64,000 nucleotides of DNA. Origin: Treponema sp. Its GTDB lineage: Bacteria > Spirochaetota > Spirochaetia > Treponematales > Treponemataceae. Numbering within the stretch: the first letter of the stretch is position 1; each line of letters starts with the position of its first letter. Where the stretch lies: contig JAKSTP010000008.1 in assembly GCA_024402505.1 (NCBI GenBank), forward strand, positions 1 through 64,000, given 5' to 3'. Below, piece after piece: positions 51,566-59,411 of this stretch. A model generated the notes under the pieces. It was not told the origin of the DNA. It made no database searches and saw only the letters and a program-made list of their open reading frames with translations. Position numbers and translations under genes: made by a program.

Positions 51566-52639
51566 ATGGATTTGATTAAAAAACTCGACGAATGCGAACA
51601 GCGCCTGAAAGAATTGAATGAACAGGTTCTGGATCCAAACCTTGTAAAAGATCAGAAAAAATACAAGGACGTTATGCGGGAACACGGACACATGACAGAT
51701 GTTTGTGCCCTTTACGAGGAATACAAAAAAGTTCTTCAGGGAATTAAAGATGCCACAGAAATGATCACCATGGAAGATGATCAGGACATGAAGGAAATGG
51801 CTCGTGAAGAACTTCGTGAACTGGAAGAAAAACAGCCTCAGCTGGAAGATCAGATTAAACTGAAACTTATTCCACCTGATCCTCTTGATGAAAAGAACAT
51901 TATCCTTGAAATCCGTTCTGCCGCCGGTGGTGATGAAGCCAGCCTTTTTGTACGGGACCTTTGGGAAATGTACTGTCACCTTGCCGAACGCAAAGGATGG
52001 AAAACTGAAGTTATGGAACAGCAGGAAACTGAAGTTGGCGGTTTCAACAAAATCGTTACTTCTATTTCCGGTAAATTTGTTTACGGTAGCATCCGCTGGG
52101 AAAGTGGTGTTCACCGCGTACAGCGAGTACCTGCCACAGAAAGCCAAGGTCGTCTCCAGACTTCTACTGCCACAGTAGCCGTTCTTCCTGAAGCCGAAGA
52201 AACTGAAATCGAAATTAAACCGGGCGACGTTCGCGTTGACGTAATGCGTGCCGGTGGACCAGGCGGACAGTGTGTTAACACAACAGACTCTGCCGTTCGT
52301 CTTACCCATATTCCAACAGGTCTTGTTGTTATTCAGCAGGATGAAAAGAGCCAGATTAAAAACAAGGAAAAAGCTTTCCGTGTTCTTCGAGCCCGCCTTT
52401 TCGATCTTGAAGAAAGCAAAAAACAGGCCGAACGTGCTGCTGCCCGCCAGGGAATGGTTGGTTCAGGAGCCCGTTCCGAAAAAATCCGCACTTACAACTA
52501 CCCACAGGACCGCGTAACCGATCACCGCATCAACTTCAGCCAGCACAACCTTCCAGGTTTCATGGCCGGCGACATGGACGACATGCTTGACGCCCTGAAC
52601 GTTTACGCCAAAGAAGAACAGTTCAAAGAACTGGGCTGA
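51566..52639 (+). CDS. prfA: Peptide chain release factor 1
   Basis: A 357-residue class I release factor that ends translation at UAA and UAG. The coiled-coil N-terminus (DECEQRLKELNEQVLDPNLVKDQKKY) is followed by the GGQ motif (GGPGGQCVNTTDSAVRLTH) that triggers peptide release. The tripeptide anticodon region lies between ESGVHRVQRVPATESQGRLQTS. The reading frame is open further upstream to 51386, but homology and the promoter support 51566. HemK is not downstream. Confidence 0.96.
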   Translation: MDLIKKLDECEQRLKELNEQVLDPNLVKDQKKYKDVMREHGHMTDVCALYEEYKKVLQGIKDATEMITMEDDQDMKEMAREELRELEEKQPQLEDQIKLKLIPPDPLDEKNIILEIRSAAGGDEASLFVRDLWEMYCHLAERKGWKTEVMEQQETEVGGFNKIVTSISGKFVYGSIRWESGVHRVQRVPATESQGRLQTSTATVAVLPEAEETEIEIKPGDVRVDVMRAGGPGGQCVNTTDSAVRLTHIPTGLVVIQQDEKSQIKNKEKAFRVLRARLFDLEESKKQAERAAARQGMVGSGARSEKIRTYNYPQDRVTDHRINFSQHNLPGFMAGDMDDMLDALNVYAKEEQFKELG

Positions 52640-52642
52640 TTT

Positions 52643-52668
52643 AGATTCTGAAACAAGTTCAGAATGAC
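52643..52668. repeat. Solo REP-like hairpin R3
   Basis: AGATTCTGAAACAAG followed by TTCAGAATGAC: CATTCTGAA and TTCAGAATC arms around a short loop. The 26 bases are identical to the reverse complement of the left half of R2. It lies three bases after the prfA stop. Confidence 0.85.
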
Positions 52669-52683
52669 AACTAATAAAAAAAA

Positions 52684-52713
52684 GGTGCACTTCATGAAGT
52701 GCACCTTTTTTTT
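52684..52713 (+). terminator. Terminator after prfA
   Basis: A perfect 22-base palindrome starting GGTGCACTTC (52684-52705) is flanked by A and T runs, so it can work in both directions. Confidence 0.92.
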
Positions 52714-52779
52714 TACCCAGAGAAAGGCCAATACTAAGGCCAACTATACCTGGGGCTGTTTCTTATCATTAGTTATAAT

Positions 52780-53589
52780 CTACTCAAGATTCAATTTCTT
52801 TTTGTTGATGAGCATACAGCCAAGGTACATTACAGCAATCATAATTACCATGTAACCCATTGCAGTCCACATTGAACTATTTACGAATTTTGAAGCTGCC
52901 AATGAGCTGTCAATAATTGCAGCGCCTTTCTTTGCAGTGTTTACAATAAGCAATACGCCGAAGATTTCTTCAACAATGTAGATTCCAATACCAGTGAATA
53001 CTGATGCAGCAATACGGTGTTTGTCGGAAAGCTGACCTACAGAAAGGCTTGTGAAAATCCACATAATCAGATACAGGATACCAAGCAGTGTAGCAACGAA
53101 TACTTCCCACAAGAAGATGCTTACATTGAAACCAAACTCAGTATAGAAATCATCAACAAACTTAGCCCAGGCATCTGTTACAATAATCTTAAAGAGTTCA
53201 CCGTTCGAGGCAATAGATCCCATAAGGAACAATGATACAAAAACCATTACATACATTGCAAAAATCCAGATGTATGAAACCAGAAGTTTGCCATTGAAGA
53301 TTGAGCTTTCTTTTACAGGAAGTGTGTGTGTAAGATATCCCTGTGTGCTGAACATAGTCTTATAGAATCTCTGTCCGATGTAAACAATCACAATAACAAA
53401 TACGGCTACAAAAGAAAGGAAGTATACCACTGTTCCAAGAATAGCAGGAACACTTACTTTTTCGTTTGTAAGGGCCAGTGAGCGAACGGAAAAACCGCCC
53501 ATCACTGAAAGAAGCAAAAGAATGCCCTGAATTAAAAGCATTACTTTATATGTTGACTTGAATTCGTTTTTAATAATTTTTCCTAACAT
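52780..53589 (-). CDS. ABC transporter permease (ABC-2 type)
   Basis: A 269-residue membrane protein with about six helices and no periplasmic domain. An N-terminal MLGKIIKNEFKSTYKVMLLIQGILLLLSV helix with its cytoplasmic leader, then SLLGSIASNGELF and alternating hydrophobic helices, is typical of ABC-2-type export permeases. It overlaps the ATPase gene by seven bases. With the YtrA-type regulator it forms a system of the kind that responds to cell-envelope stress, such as cell-wall antibiotics or lantibiotics; the substrate is inferred by context only. Confidence 0.85.
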   Translation of the reverse strand: MLGKIIKNEFKSTYKVMLLIQGILLLLSVMGGFSVRSLALTNEKVSVPAILGTVVYFLSFVAVFVIVIVYIGQRFYKTMFSTQGYLTHTLPVKESSIFNGKLLVSYIWIFAMYVMVFVSLFLMGSIASNGELFKIIVTDAWAKFVDDFYTEFGFNVSIFLWEVFVATLLGILYLIMWIFTSLSVGQLSDKHRIAASVFTGIGIYIVEEIFGVLLIVNTAKKGAAIIDSSLAASKFVNSSMWTAMGYMVIMIAVMYLGCMLINKKKLNLE

Positions 53590-54281
53590 GAAAATACCTC
53601 TCTAAAAAGTGCGTCTACAGATTTTCCTTCTTTAGTACGAATGTCATCTACTGATGAGTTCATTACAATTTTTCCATCCCGGAGGAAAAGAATCTGATCC
53701 AAAATGTTTTCAATATCTGAAATAAGGTGTGTTGAAATAAGGATTGTAGCTTCAGGATCATAATTTGACAGAATTACATTCAAAATATAATCACGGGCTG
53801 CAGGGTCAACACCGGCAATAGGTTCATCAAGAACGTAAAGATCAGCACGGCGGCTCATAACCAGAATCAGCTGAACTTTTTCTTTAGTTCCCTTTGACAT
53901 TGTTTTAAGTTTGTCACTTGGGTTGATTTTAAGTTTTGCCAGCATATCGTAAGCACGGCTTGAATCGAAATCAGCATAGAAATCACTGAAGAAGTCGATT
54001 ACTTCAGAAACCCGCTGGTTCATATTCAGGTAAGTCTGATCAGGAAGATAAGAAATAACCTGTTTGCTTTCAGGTCCAACTTTATTTCCTTCTACAATAA
54101 TTTCTCCGCTTGATGGCTGAAGAAGTCCGTTCAACATTTTAATAAGGGTTGTTTTTCCGCTTCCGTTTGGTCCCAGAAGCCCGATGATGTGGCCTCCTTC
54201 AATTTCAAGGTTGATGTCTTCTACAGCAACTTTAGAACCGTATTTTTTTGTAATGTTTGAAAATGTTACAAGTGATGCCAT
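53583..54281 (-). CDS. ABC transporter ATP-binding protein
   Basis: A 232-residue ATPase of the export group. Walker A GLLGPNGSGKTTLIKML (about residue 36), signature TMSKGTKEKVQLI in place of LSGGQ, and Walker B LYVLDEPIAGVDP are present; the H-loop is in LISTHLIS. The SKGTKEK signature is the usual form in YtrB/BcrA-like transporters. It follows the regulator by two bases. Confidence 0.9.
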   Translation of the reverse strand: MASLVTFSNITKKYGSKVAVEDINLEIEGGHIIGLLGPNGSGKTTLIKMLNGLLQPSSGEIIVEGNKVGPESKQVISYLPDQTYLNMNQRVSEVIDFFSDFYADFDSSRAYDMLAKLKINPSDKLKTMSKGTKEKVQLILVMSRRADLYVLDEPIAGVDPAARDYILNVILSNYDPEATILISTHLISDIENILDQILFLRDGKIVMNSSVDDIRTKEGKSVDALFREVFSC

Positions 54282-54283
54282 TA

Positions 54284-54655
54284 TTATAACTCTCCTTTTT
54301 CTAAGATAGCTTTCATTAAATTAAGAATTTCTTCGTTTGTAAAGCCCAGTTTATGCATGTGACCGATAAGTTCAATCACCTTACTCTGGGCAATGTTGTT
54401 TCTCAGTTCTGCGATCATATTGGTGTCCTCCGTAATATATCGCCCTGTTGTTCGCTGTGAAAAGACGAGTCCTGTTCGTTCCAGTTCTGCAAATGCTTTC
54501 TGCATTGTATTTGGATTAACAGCAGCTTCGCCAGCCAAATCTCTTACCGACGGCAGTTTGTCGCCAGGTTTGTAAATGCCGGAAATGATATCCAGCTGAA
54601 TTCTTTCCACAATCTGCGTAAAGATTGGTCTGTCTGAATCAAGGTTCCAAGCCAT
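54284..54655 (-). CDS. GntR-family regulator, YtrA type
   Basis: A 123-residue regulator. The winged helix-turn-helix covers residues about 8-72 (PIFTQIVERIQLDIISGIYKPGDKLPSVRDLAGEAAVNPNTMQKAFAELERTGL), and the short C-terminal tail of about 40 residues lacks an effector domain, as in the YtrA subfamily. Such regulators usually repress the ABC export operon they lead. AAGGAG is its ribosome binding site. The longer ORF begins inside the operator region and is not used. Confidence 0.92.
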   Translation of the reverse strand: MAWNLDSDRPIFTQIVERIQLDIISGIYKPGDKLPSVRDLAGEAAVNPNTMQKAFAELERTGLVFSQRTTGRYITEDTNMIAELRNNIAQSKVIELIGHMHKLGFTNEEILNLMKAILEKGEL

Positions 54656-54724
54656 TGCGTTCTCCTTTAATAAAGTATTTATAACGTTATATTGTACTAC
54701 TGTATTACTGTACTGTTGTACTAT

Positions 54725-54757
54725 CTGTATAATACAGTGATACAAAGGAGATGTCAA
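54725..54757 (-). promoter_or_regulatory. GntR operon promoter with overlapping palindrome
   Basis: Minus strand TTGACA (54752-54757), exactly 17 bases, then TATTAT (54729-54734). The palindrome CTGTAT-A-ATACAG (54725-54737) covers the -10. Further related steps (ACTGTATTACTGTAC) follow downstream to about 54692, suggesting cooperative autorepression. Confidence 0.75.
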
Positions 54758-54784
54758 CACTTTTTTGAAAAAAATTTAAAATAA

Positions 54785-56719
54785 TTAGAAAAGATACCCC
54801 TGTTTCAGCAGTTCAGACAATTCTTCGGTATGAACAGGACCTGATGCAGCATGTCGGCTATCAATATGCTGGTTTGCATCCTCATGATCTTTATTTACAC
54901 CATCAAAATCGGAAAGGAGAAAGTATTTATAACTTATATAATCTGAATAAGGCTCATCATCAGGATCATCCCAGGTTGTATCACAGAAAAGTTCCGTGCC
55001 GTTTATCCACACCCGGTTCCATGCGTGGTTAAGTCTATTAGAAACAACTACACCGGAAGGGATTCCTGCGTATCGGGCCATAGCAGCTGTAAGATTTGCA
55101 TAGCCTTCACAAACTGCAGTTTTATTTTTTATAGCAGAAACCGCATCCTGTTTTTTCCGATGTGAATTATTAGGTATGACAGAATCGTAATCATAATAAA
55201 AATTCAAACAGATATAATCATGGATTGCCTTGAATTTTCTTTCTGCGCTTGCATTCTGTGGAAGTCCATAAAGCGCTTCGTTGGTAAAGTTCTGAACAAC
55301 AAAACTGTCGGCCTGACAATACCAGGATGGATAAGTCAAAATATTAGAATTTGAGTTTGTATTTGTGGCTGTGATTGTAACCCCACTCATATAAAACCAC
55401 CCTCTCGTATCTCCTTCACAAACTTTTCCATCTTCAGTGTAAGAAAAACAGTTAATATTTGCAGGATTAACTGTGATTTTATGTTCCCGTCCAAAAGGCA
55501 GCCACACCCTGAGATCAAAATCTCTATCACATATGTAAACGGTTTCTTTTCCGCCACTTTCGACAGTAATTAATACTCTATCCAGTTCTCCATTAGACAA
55601 AGTTGATGGCGTAAATTTTCCCTTGATTCTGACAAAACCATCTGCTGTTACTTTATCTGTCCTTGGATAATCAAAATCAAATCGTCCATTGTAATTACTA
55701 TAAGTTTTATTCTGACTTGAAAGCGAAGTTCCATTATCACTTTGGATTCCCCGGTAAGTTATTCCGCCCACGGTGCATGGTCCTTCACAGGAATTATTAG
55801 CGGCAATGGTAATTTCCCCAGATTCACCGGTAATGCCATCGCAGGTGCCTGAAATTTTAAAAGTACCCGAAATCTTTGGAGTAAAATAGCCTTTATTATC
55901 GATTGGACCTTTAGAAGAAGATAAGCTAACCTCTTTATCAATCATTGTTCCGTCTGCTCTAACAGCATAGGCCTGTACCCGGATTTTTTCCTTATCAGGA
56001 CATCCAATATAAGTTTTCTGGCTTGACCGTGGAGTTACTATAATCTCCGAAATTTTGTCATAAACAAGAGTAATATCATCAATAAAAGCTGCATTTGGCC
56101 ATGTATCAAACTGATATCCATTTGTATTTTCGGCTTCAAAAGAAATGGAAGTTGTTCCTGCAGGTATTTCAACACTTACAGTTCTAATTGTAAATCCTGC
56201 TGAACTACCTGATCCCTTAACAGAATAAACTACATCCTCTCCATCCAAAACCACTCTAAAAACAGATTCACGTACAGCCACATAAAAATATCTGAAAGTA
56301 AGATAACAGTCTTCGGTTATATTAAGATTGTCATATTTAATATATGAAGTATCAAGGATTTCATCTTCAATTCTGATTACCTGTGAATCTGCGCCATTGA
56401 ACAATGATTCTACCCAGGAGATAAACTGCGGCTGCTTACCGGCTAAATCACTTCTTATGTCAGAAAGAGTTGTTAAACTTGCACTTCGAAAATCCCAGTT
56501 GTTTTTTTCATTTATGGAAGAACCTTCAAAGTCTTCCCAAAATACAGTATCCGGAGAATCTTTTGGCTGATAAAACTTGTATTTATTTTCATCGACTGTT
56601 TTTAATGTAGTTGTGGATTCAGTATATGATCCGCCCCCTCCAACATTATGACTACAAGACACAAGTAAACTAACTGCAAATAAAAGTACGCCACATAAAA
56701 CAGATACAAATTTCTTCAT
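54785..56719 (-). CDS. Lipoprotein with Ig-like and transglutaminase-like domains
   Basis: A 644-residue lipoprotein with lipobox LVSC. Residues about 45-225 form a beta-sandwich region (VFWEDFEGSSINEKNNWDF..., then RIEDEILDTSYIKYDNLNITEDCYLTFRYFYV), probably a carbohydrate- or protein-binding module. Residues about 227-315 resemble a bacterial Ig-like fold (EIIVTPRSSQKTYIG ... KISGTCDGITGESGEITI). Residues about 495-620 form a transglutaminase-like cysteine protease fold with Cys in AVCEGYANL, His in NHAWNRVWI and Asp in CDTTWDDP. It may cleave or crosslink surface proteins. Target unknown. Confidence 0.85.
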   Translation of the reverse strand: MKKFVSVLCGVLLFAVSLLVSCSHNVGGGGSYTESTTTLKTVDENKYKFYQPKDSPDTVFWEDFEGSSINEKNNWDFRSASLTTLSDIRSDLAGKQPQFISWVESLFNGADSQVIRIEDEILDTSYIKYDNLNITEDCYLTFRYFYVAVRESVFRVVLDGEDVVYSVKGSGSSAGFTIRTVSVEIPAGTTSISFEAENTNGYQFDTWPNAAFIDDITLVYDKISEIIVTPRSSQKTYIGCPDKEKIRVQAYAVRADGTMIDKEVSLSSSKGPIDNKGYFTPKISGTFKISGTCDGITGESGEITIAANNSCEGPCTVGGITYRGIQSDNGTSLSSQNKTYSNYNGRFDFDYPRTDKVTADGFVRIKGKFTPSTLSNGELDRVLITVESGGKETVYICDRDFDLRVWLPFGREHKITVNPANINCFSYTEDGKVCEGDTRGWFYMSGVTITATNTNSNSNILTYPSWYCQADSFVVQNFTNEALYGLPQNASAERKFKAIHDYICLNFYYDYDSVIPNNSHRKKQDAVSAIKNKTAVCEGYANLTAAMARYAGIPSGVVVSNRLNHAWNRVWINGTELFCDTTWDDPDDEPYSDYISYKYFLLSDFDGVNKDHEDANQHIDSRHAASGPVHTEELSELLKQGYLF

Positions 56720-56771
56720 TTTTACCCTTTTTCGTAATCATAATTATAACATCACTATATATGAAAAAAAA

Positions 56772-56787
56772 GCACTTCCCGGGGGAA
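56772..56787 (-). terminator. Second terminator copy, partly degenerate
   Basis: GCACTTCCCGGGGGAAG is the same hairpin as at 56911 with its right arm damaged; T-rich on the minus strand after the stem. Confidence 0.55.
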
Positions 56788-56803
56788 GAACTCAGTTTAA
56801 GCG

Positions 56804-56898
56804 CGATGAACTTTACATCCGGGAACCGTACCCCAAACCACGCATCTGACACAGCAGGGCATGGCTTGGGGCACGAACCCCTACTGTATAGCTCATCG
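56804..56898. repeat. Long palindromic element, copy D (95 bp)
   Basis: Ends CGATGA and TCATCG; then ACTTTACA with TGTATAG, the conserved GGGAACC and GAACCCC, and helix CGTACCCCAA with TTGGGGCACG around a short variable centre. The sequence differs from copies A-C but keeps the same architecture and conserved motif. Confidence 0.75.
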
Positions 56899-56910
56899 GG
56901 ACACAAAAAA

Positions 56911-56930
56911 GCACTTCCCGCGGGAAGTGC
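56911..56930 (-). terminator. Terminator after nfnB
   Basis: GCACTTCCCGCGGGAAGTGC, a perfect palindrome with A and T runs on both sides, ends the nfnA-nfnB transcript on the minus strand. Confidence 0.88.
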
Positions 56931-56958
56931 TTTTTTTCACCTATTGTAAAGTGCGATA

Positions 56959-58434
56959 CTATTTCAACTGTTCGTTGATGGCGGCGGCGGCTTTTCTTCC
57001 TTCGCCCATGGCCAGAATTACTGTGGCTGCACCAAGAACAATGTCTCCACCAGCGTAAACACCGGCTTTTGAAGTAAGCTGTTTTTCGTTTACGATGATG
57101 TGACCGCGTTTGTCAGCATCAAGACCTGGTGTTGTTTTTACCATAAGTGGGTTTGAACCGTTTCCAAGAGCAACAATCATGGCGTCACAAGGGATTTCGT
57201 GTTCACTGCCAGGAATTGCTACAGGGCTGCGGCGTCCAGATTCATCTGGTTCACCCAGTTCGTAAGAAAGACATTTAACAGCACGGATTTTTCCGAATGT
57301 GTCACGATCTTCTGGATTATCGTATCCAAGAACTTCAACAGGATTTTCCAGGAAGCGGAATACAACGCCTTCTTCTTCGGCGTGAGCAATTTCTTCAAGA
57401 CGGGCTGGCATTTCGTTTCGTGTACGGCGGTAAACAACATTTACTTCTTCTGCACCAAGGCGCAATGCCATACGGGCAGCATCCATAGCAACGTTACCGG
57501 CACCACAAACGATTACCTTTTTAGCTTCGTAAATTGGAGTATCAGCGTGTTCTTTATCGTAACCTTTCATAAGGTTTGCACGTGTAAGATATTCGTTGGC
57601 ACTGAATACACCAATGAGGTTTTCGCCAGGAATGTTCAGGAATTTTGGAAGACCTGCACCTGTTCCTACGAAAGCGGCATCAAATCCTTTTTCGGAAAGG
57701 AGCTGATCCAAAGTATTTGTGCGTCCTACCAGGAAGTTTGTTTCAAATTTAACACCGATTTTTTTAAGGTTTTCAATTTCATTCTGAACGATGGCTTTTG
57801 GAAGACGGAATTCTGGAATACCGTACATCATAACACCACCGGCTTTGTGGAAAGCTTCAAAAACTGTAACTTCGTGACCGGCACGAGCACAGTCAGCAGC
57901 AACTGTAAGTCCAGCAGGACCAGAACCGATTACTGCAACTTTTTTACCAGTTTTAGCAGCAATTTCCGGCATAGTTACTTTGCCATTTTCACGTTCCCAG
58001 TCGGCAACAAAGCGTTCCAGACGACCGATAGAAACGGCTTTTTCTGGGCTTTTGTAAACTTTTCCAACTGTACAAAGTCCCTGACACTGTTTTTCCTGAG
58101 GACAAACACGTCCACAAATTGCAGGAAGAAGGCTTGTTACTTTGATTGTATCAACAGCAGCTTTGAAATCACCTTTTGCAATCTGAGCAACAAAGCCTGG
58201 AATATCAATATTTACAGGACAACCTGCAACACAAGGCTGGTTTTTACACTGAAGACAGCGGTTAGCTTCTACAACAGCCATTTCTGCAGTATAACCAAGG
58301 GCAACTTCGCTCATAAGGCGGGCGCGTTTTTTTGGATCCTGGCTAGGCATATCCATCTGAGGAATAGCCATGCGATCTTTTGGTGTAAGCTCAGTTGTAG
58401 TCACTTTTTTGTATAATTCACTAACATCACTCAT
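56959..58434 (-). CDS. nfnB: NfnB/glutamate synthase small-chain-type oxidoreductase
   Basis: A 491-residue flavoprotein. The N-terminal ferredoxin-like region holds two [4Fe-4S] cysteine sets (CLQCKNQPCVAGCPV and CGRVCPQEKQCQGLC), followed by the FAD site AVIGSGPAGLTVAADCARAGHEV and the NADPH site VIVCGAGNVAMDAARMALRLGA. Next to NfnA it forms the electron-bifurcating NADH-dependent ferredoxin:NADP+ oxidoreductase; alone it would be GltD-like. This enzyme balances NADH, NADPH and ferredoxin in fermenters. The start at 58434 is preferred; another ATG lies six bases upstream. Confidence 0.88.
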   Translation of the reverse strand: MSDVSELYKKVTTTELTPKDRMAIPQMDMPSQDPKKRARLMSEVALGYTAEMAVVEANRCLQCKNQPCVAGCPVNIDIPGFVAQIAKGDFKAAVDTIKVTSLLPAICGRVCPQEKQCQGLCTVGKVYKSPEKAVSIGRLERFVADWERENGKVTMPEIAAKTGKKVAVIGSGPAGLTVAADCARAGHEVTVFEAFHKAGGVMMYGIPEFRLPKAIVQNEIENLKKIGVKFETNFLVGRTNTLDQLLSEKGFDAAFVGTGAGLPKFLNIPGENLIGVFSANEYLTRANLMKGYDKEHADTPIYEAKKVIVCGAGNVAMDAARMALRLGAEEVNVVYRRTRNEMPARLEEIAHAEEEGVVFRFLENPVEVLGYDNPEDRDTFGKIRAVKCLSYELGEPDESGRRSPVAIPGSEHEIPCDAMIVALGNGSNPLMVKTTPGLDADKRGHIIVNEKQLTSKAGVYAGGDIVLGAATVILAMGEGRKAAAAINEQLK

Positions 58435-58448
58435 AATCATTACCTATT

Positions 58449-58462
58449 CATTATTCATTATT
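58449..58462. repeat. Heptamer tract (CATTATT)x2 between nfnA and nfnB
   Basis: Two tandem CATTATT units fill the 24-base gap between the nfnA stop codon and the nfnB start, the same heptamer as at 40900. Confidence 0.7.
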
Positions 58463-58464
58463 AA

Positions 58465-59301
58465 TTAGTTAAGTCCTACGCGGCATTTGTGCAAATCTTC
58501 AGCTTCTTTTGCCTTGAAAGATTTCATGCGCATCATCATATTATCGAAGTCAACTTTGTGAGCGTCAAATTCAGGTCCGTCAACACAAACGAATTTTGTT
58601 TCTCCGCCAACACTTACACGACAACCACCACACATTCCAGTTCCATCAATCATAATTGTATTCAATGAAACTGTTGTTGGTACTTTGAAAGGTTCTGTAG
58701 CTTTTGCCACGAATTTCATCATGATTGGAGGTCCAATGGCAATTACTTCAGCTGGAGGACACTGGCTTTCACACATTTCAATAACTGGAACTGTTGAAAC
58801 ACCCTGTCGACCGGCAGAACCATCATCTGTCATAACGATGAGTTCATCTGCAATAGCGCGCATTTCATCTTCAAAAATAAGGAGATCTTTGTTACGGGCA
58901 CAGATTACTACTACAACCTTATTACCAATTTCTTTGTGAGCCTGTACGATTGGGTAACAAGGAGCAACTCCAATACCACCACCAACGATCATAACAGGTG
59001 CATCTTTCTTTTCAATAATTGAAGGAGTTCCCAAAGGTCCAAGAACAGCTGCAACGCTATCACCTACGTTTTTCTGAGCCAGTTTCAAAGTTGTAGCACC
59101 AACTGCCTGGAATACAAGAACCATCCATCCTTCTTTAGCATTTGCATCTGCAATAGTAAGTGGAATACGTTCTCCAAATTCTGTGTCGATCTGAACGATT
59201 ACAAACTGACCGGCTTTTCTGTTACGTGCAATCTCAGGTGCTTCTATCTTCATGTAGTAAACATCTGCAGAAAGCTGTTTCTTTTCCAAAATTTTAAACA
59301 T
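58465..59301 (-). CDS. nfnA: NfnA/ferredoxin-NADP+ reductase subunit
   Basis: A 278-residue subunit. The FAD-binding barrel (KAGQFVIVQIDTEFGERIPLTIAD), the NAD-binding VMIVGGGIGVAPCYPI and a C-terminal [2Fe-2S] site CGGCRVSVGGETKFVCVDGPEFDAHKVDF are typical of NfnA/SudB proteins. With NfnB it links NADH oxidation and ferredoxin to NADP+ reduction. A GGGT stretch is the likely ribosome binding site; a TATAAA stretch sits just ahead of the ATG. Confidence 0.9.
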   Translation of the reverse strand: MFKILEKKQLSADVYYMKIEAPEIARNRKAGQFVIVQIDTEFGERIPLTIADANAKEGWMVLVFQAVGATTLKLAQKNVGDSVAAVLGPLGTPSIIEKKDAPVMIVGGGIGVAPCYPIVQAHKEIGNKVVVVICARNKDLLIFEDEMRAIADELIVMTDDGSAGRQGVSTVPVIEMCESQCPPAEVIAIGPPIMMKFVAKATEPFKVPTTVSLNTIMIDGTGMCGGCRVSVGGETKFVCVDGPEFDAHKVDFDNMMMRMKSFKAKEAEDLHKCRVGLN

Positions 59302-59411
59302 ACTTTATACCCTTAAATATAAATTTACATCCGATTCCCACCATTATAATGTTTTTTAAAACTGTAGTCTATTATATAGAATAAATCTACCTAATTCCTT
59401 ATACTAGCCAT

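Noticed and set aside
52463..52690. A minus-strand frame containing CHSELVSES
   Set aside because: This peptide is the translation of the R3 repeat, a well-known false ORF from dispersed repeats.
57199..58416. A 405-codon plus-strand open frame antisense to nfnB
   Set aside because: It mirrors a strongly conserved gene, is rich in Phe, Cys and Asn as antisense frames in this genome are, and has no ribosome binding site.
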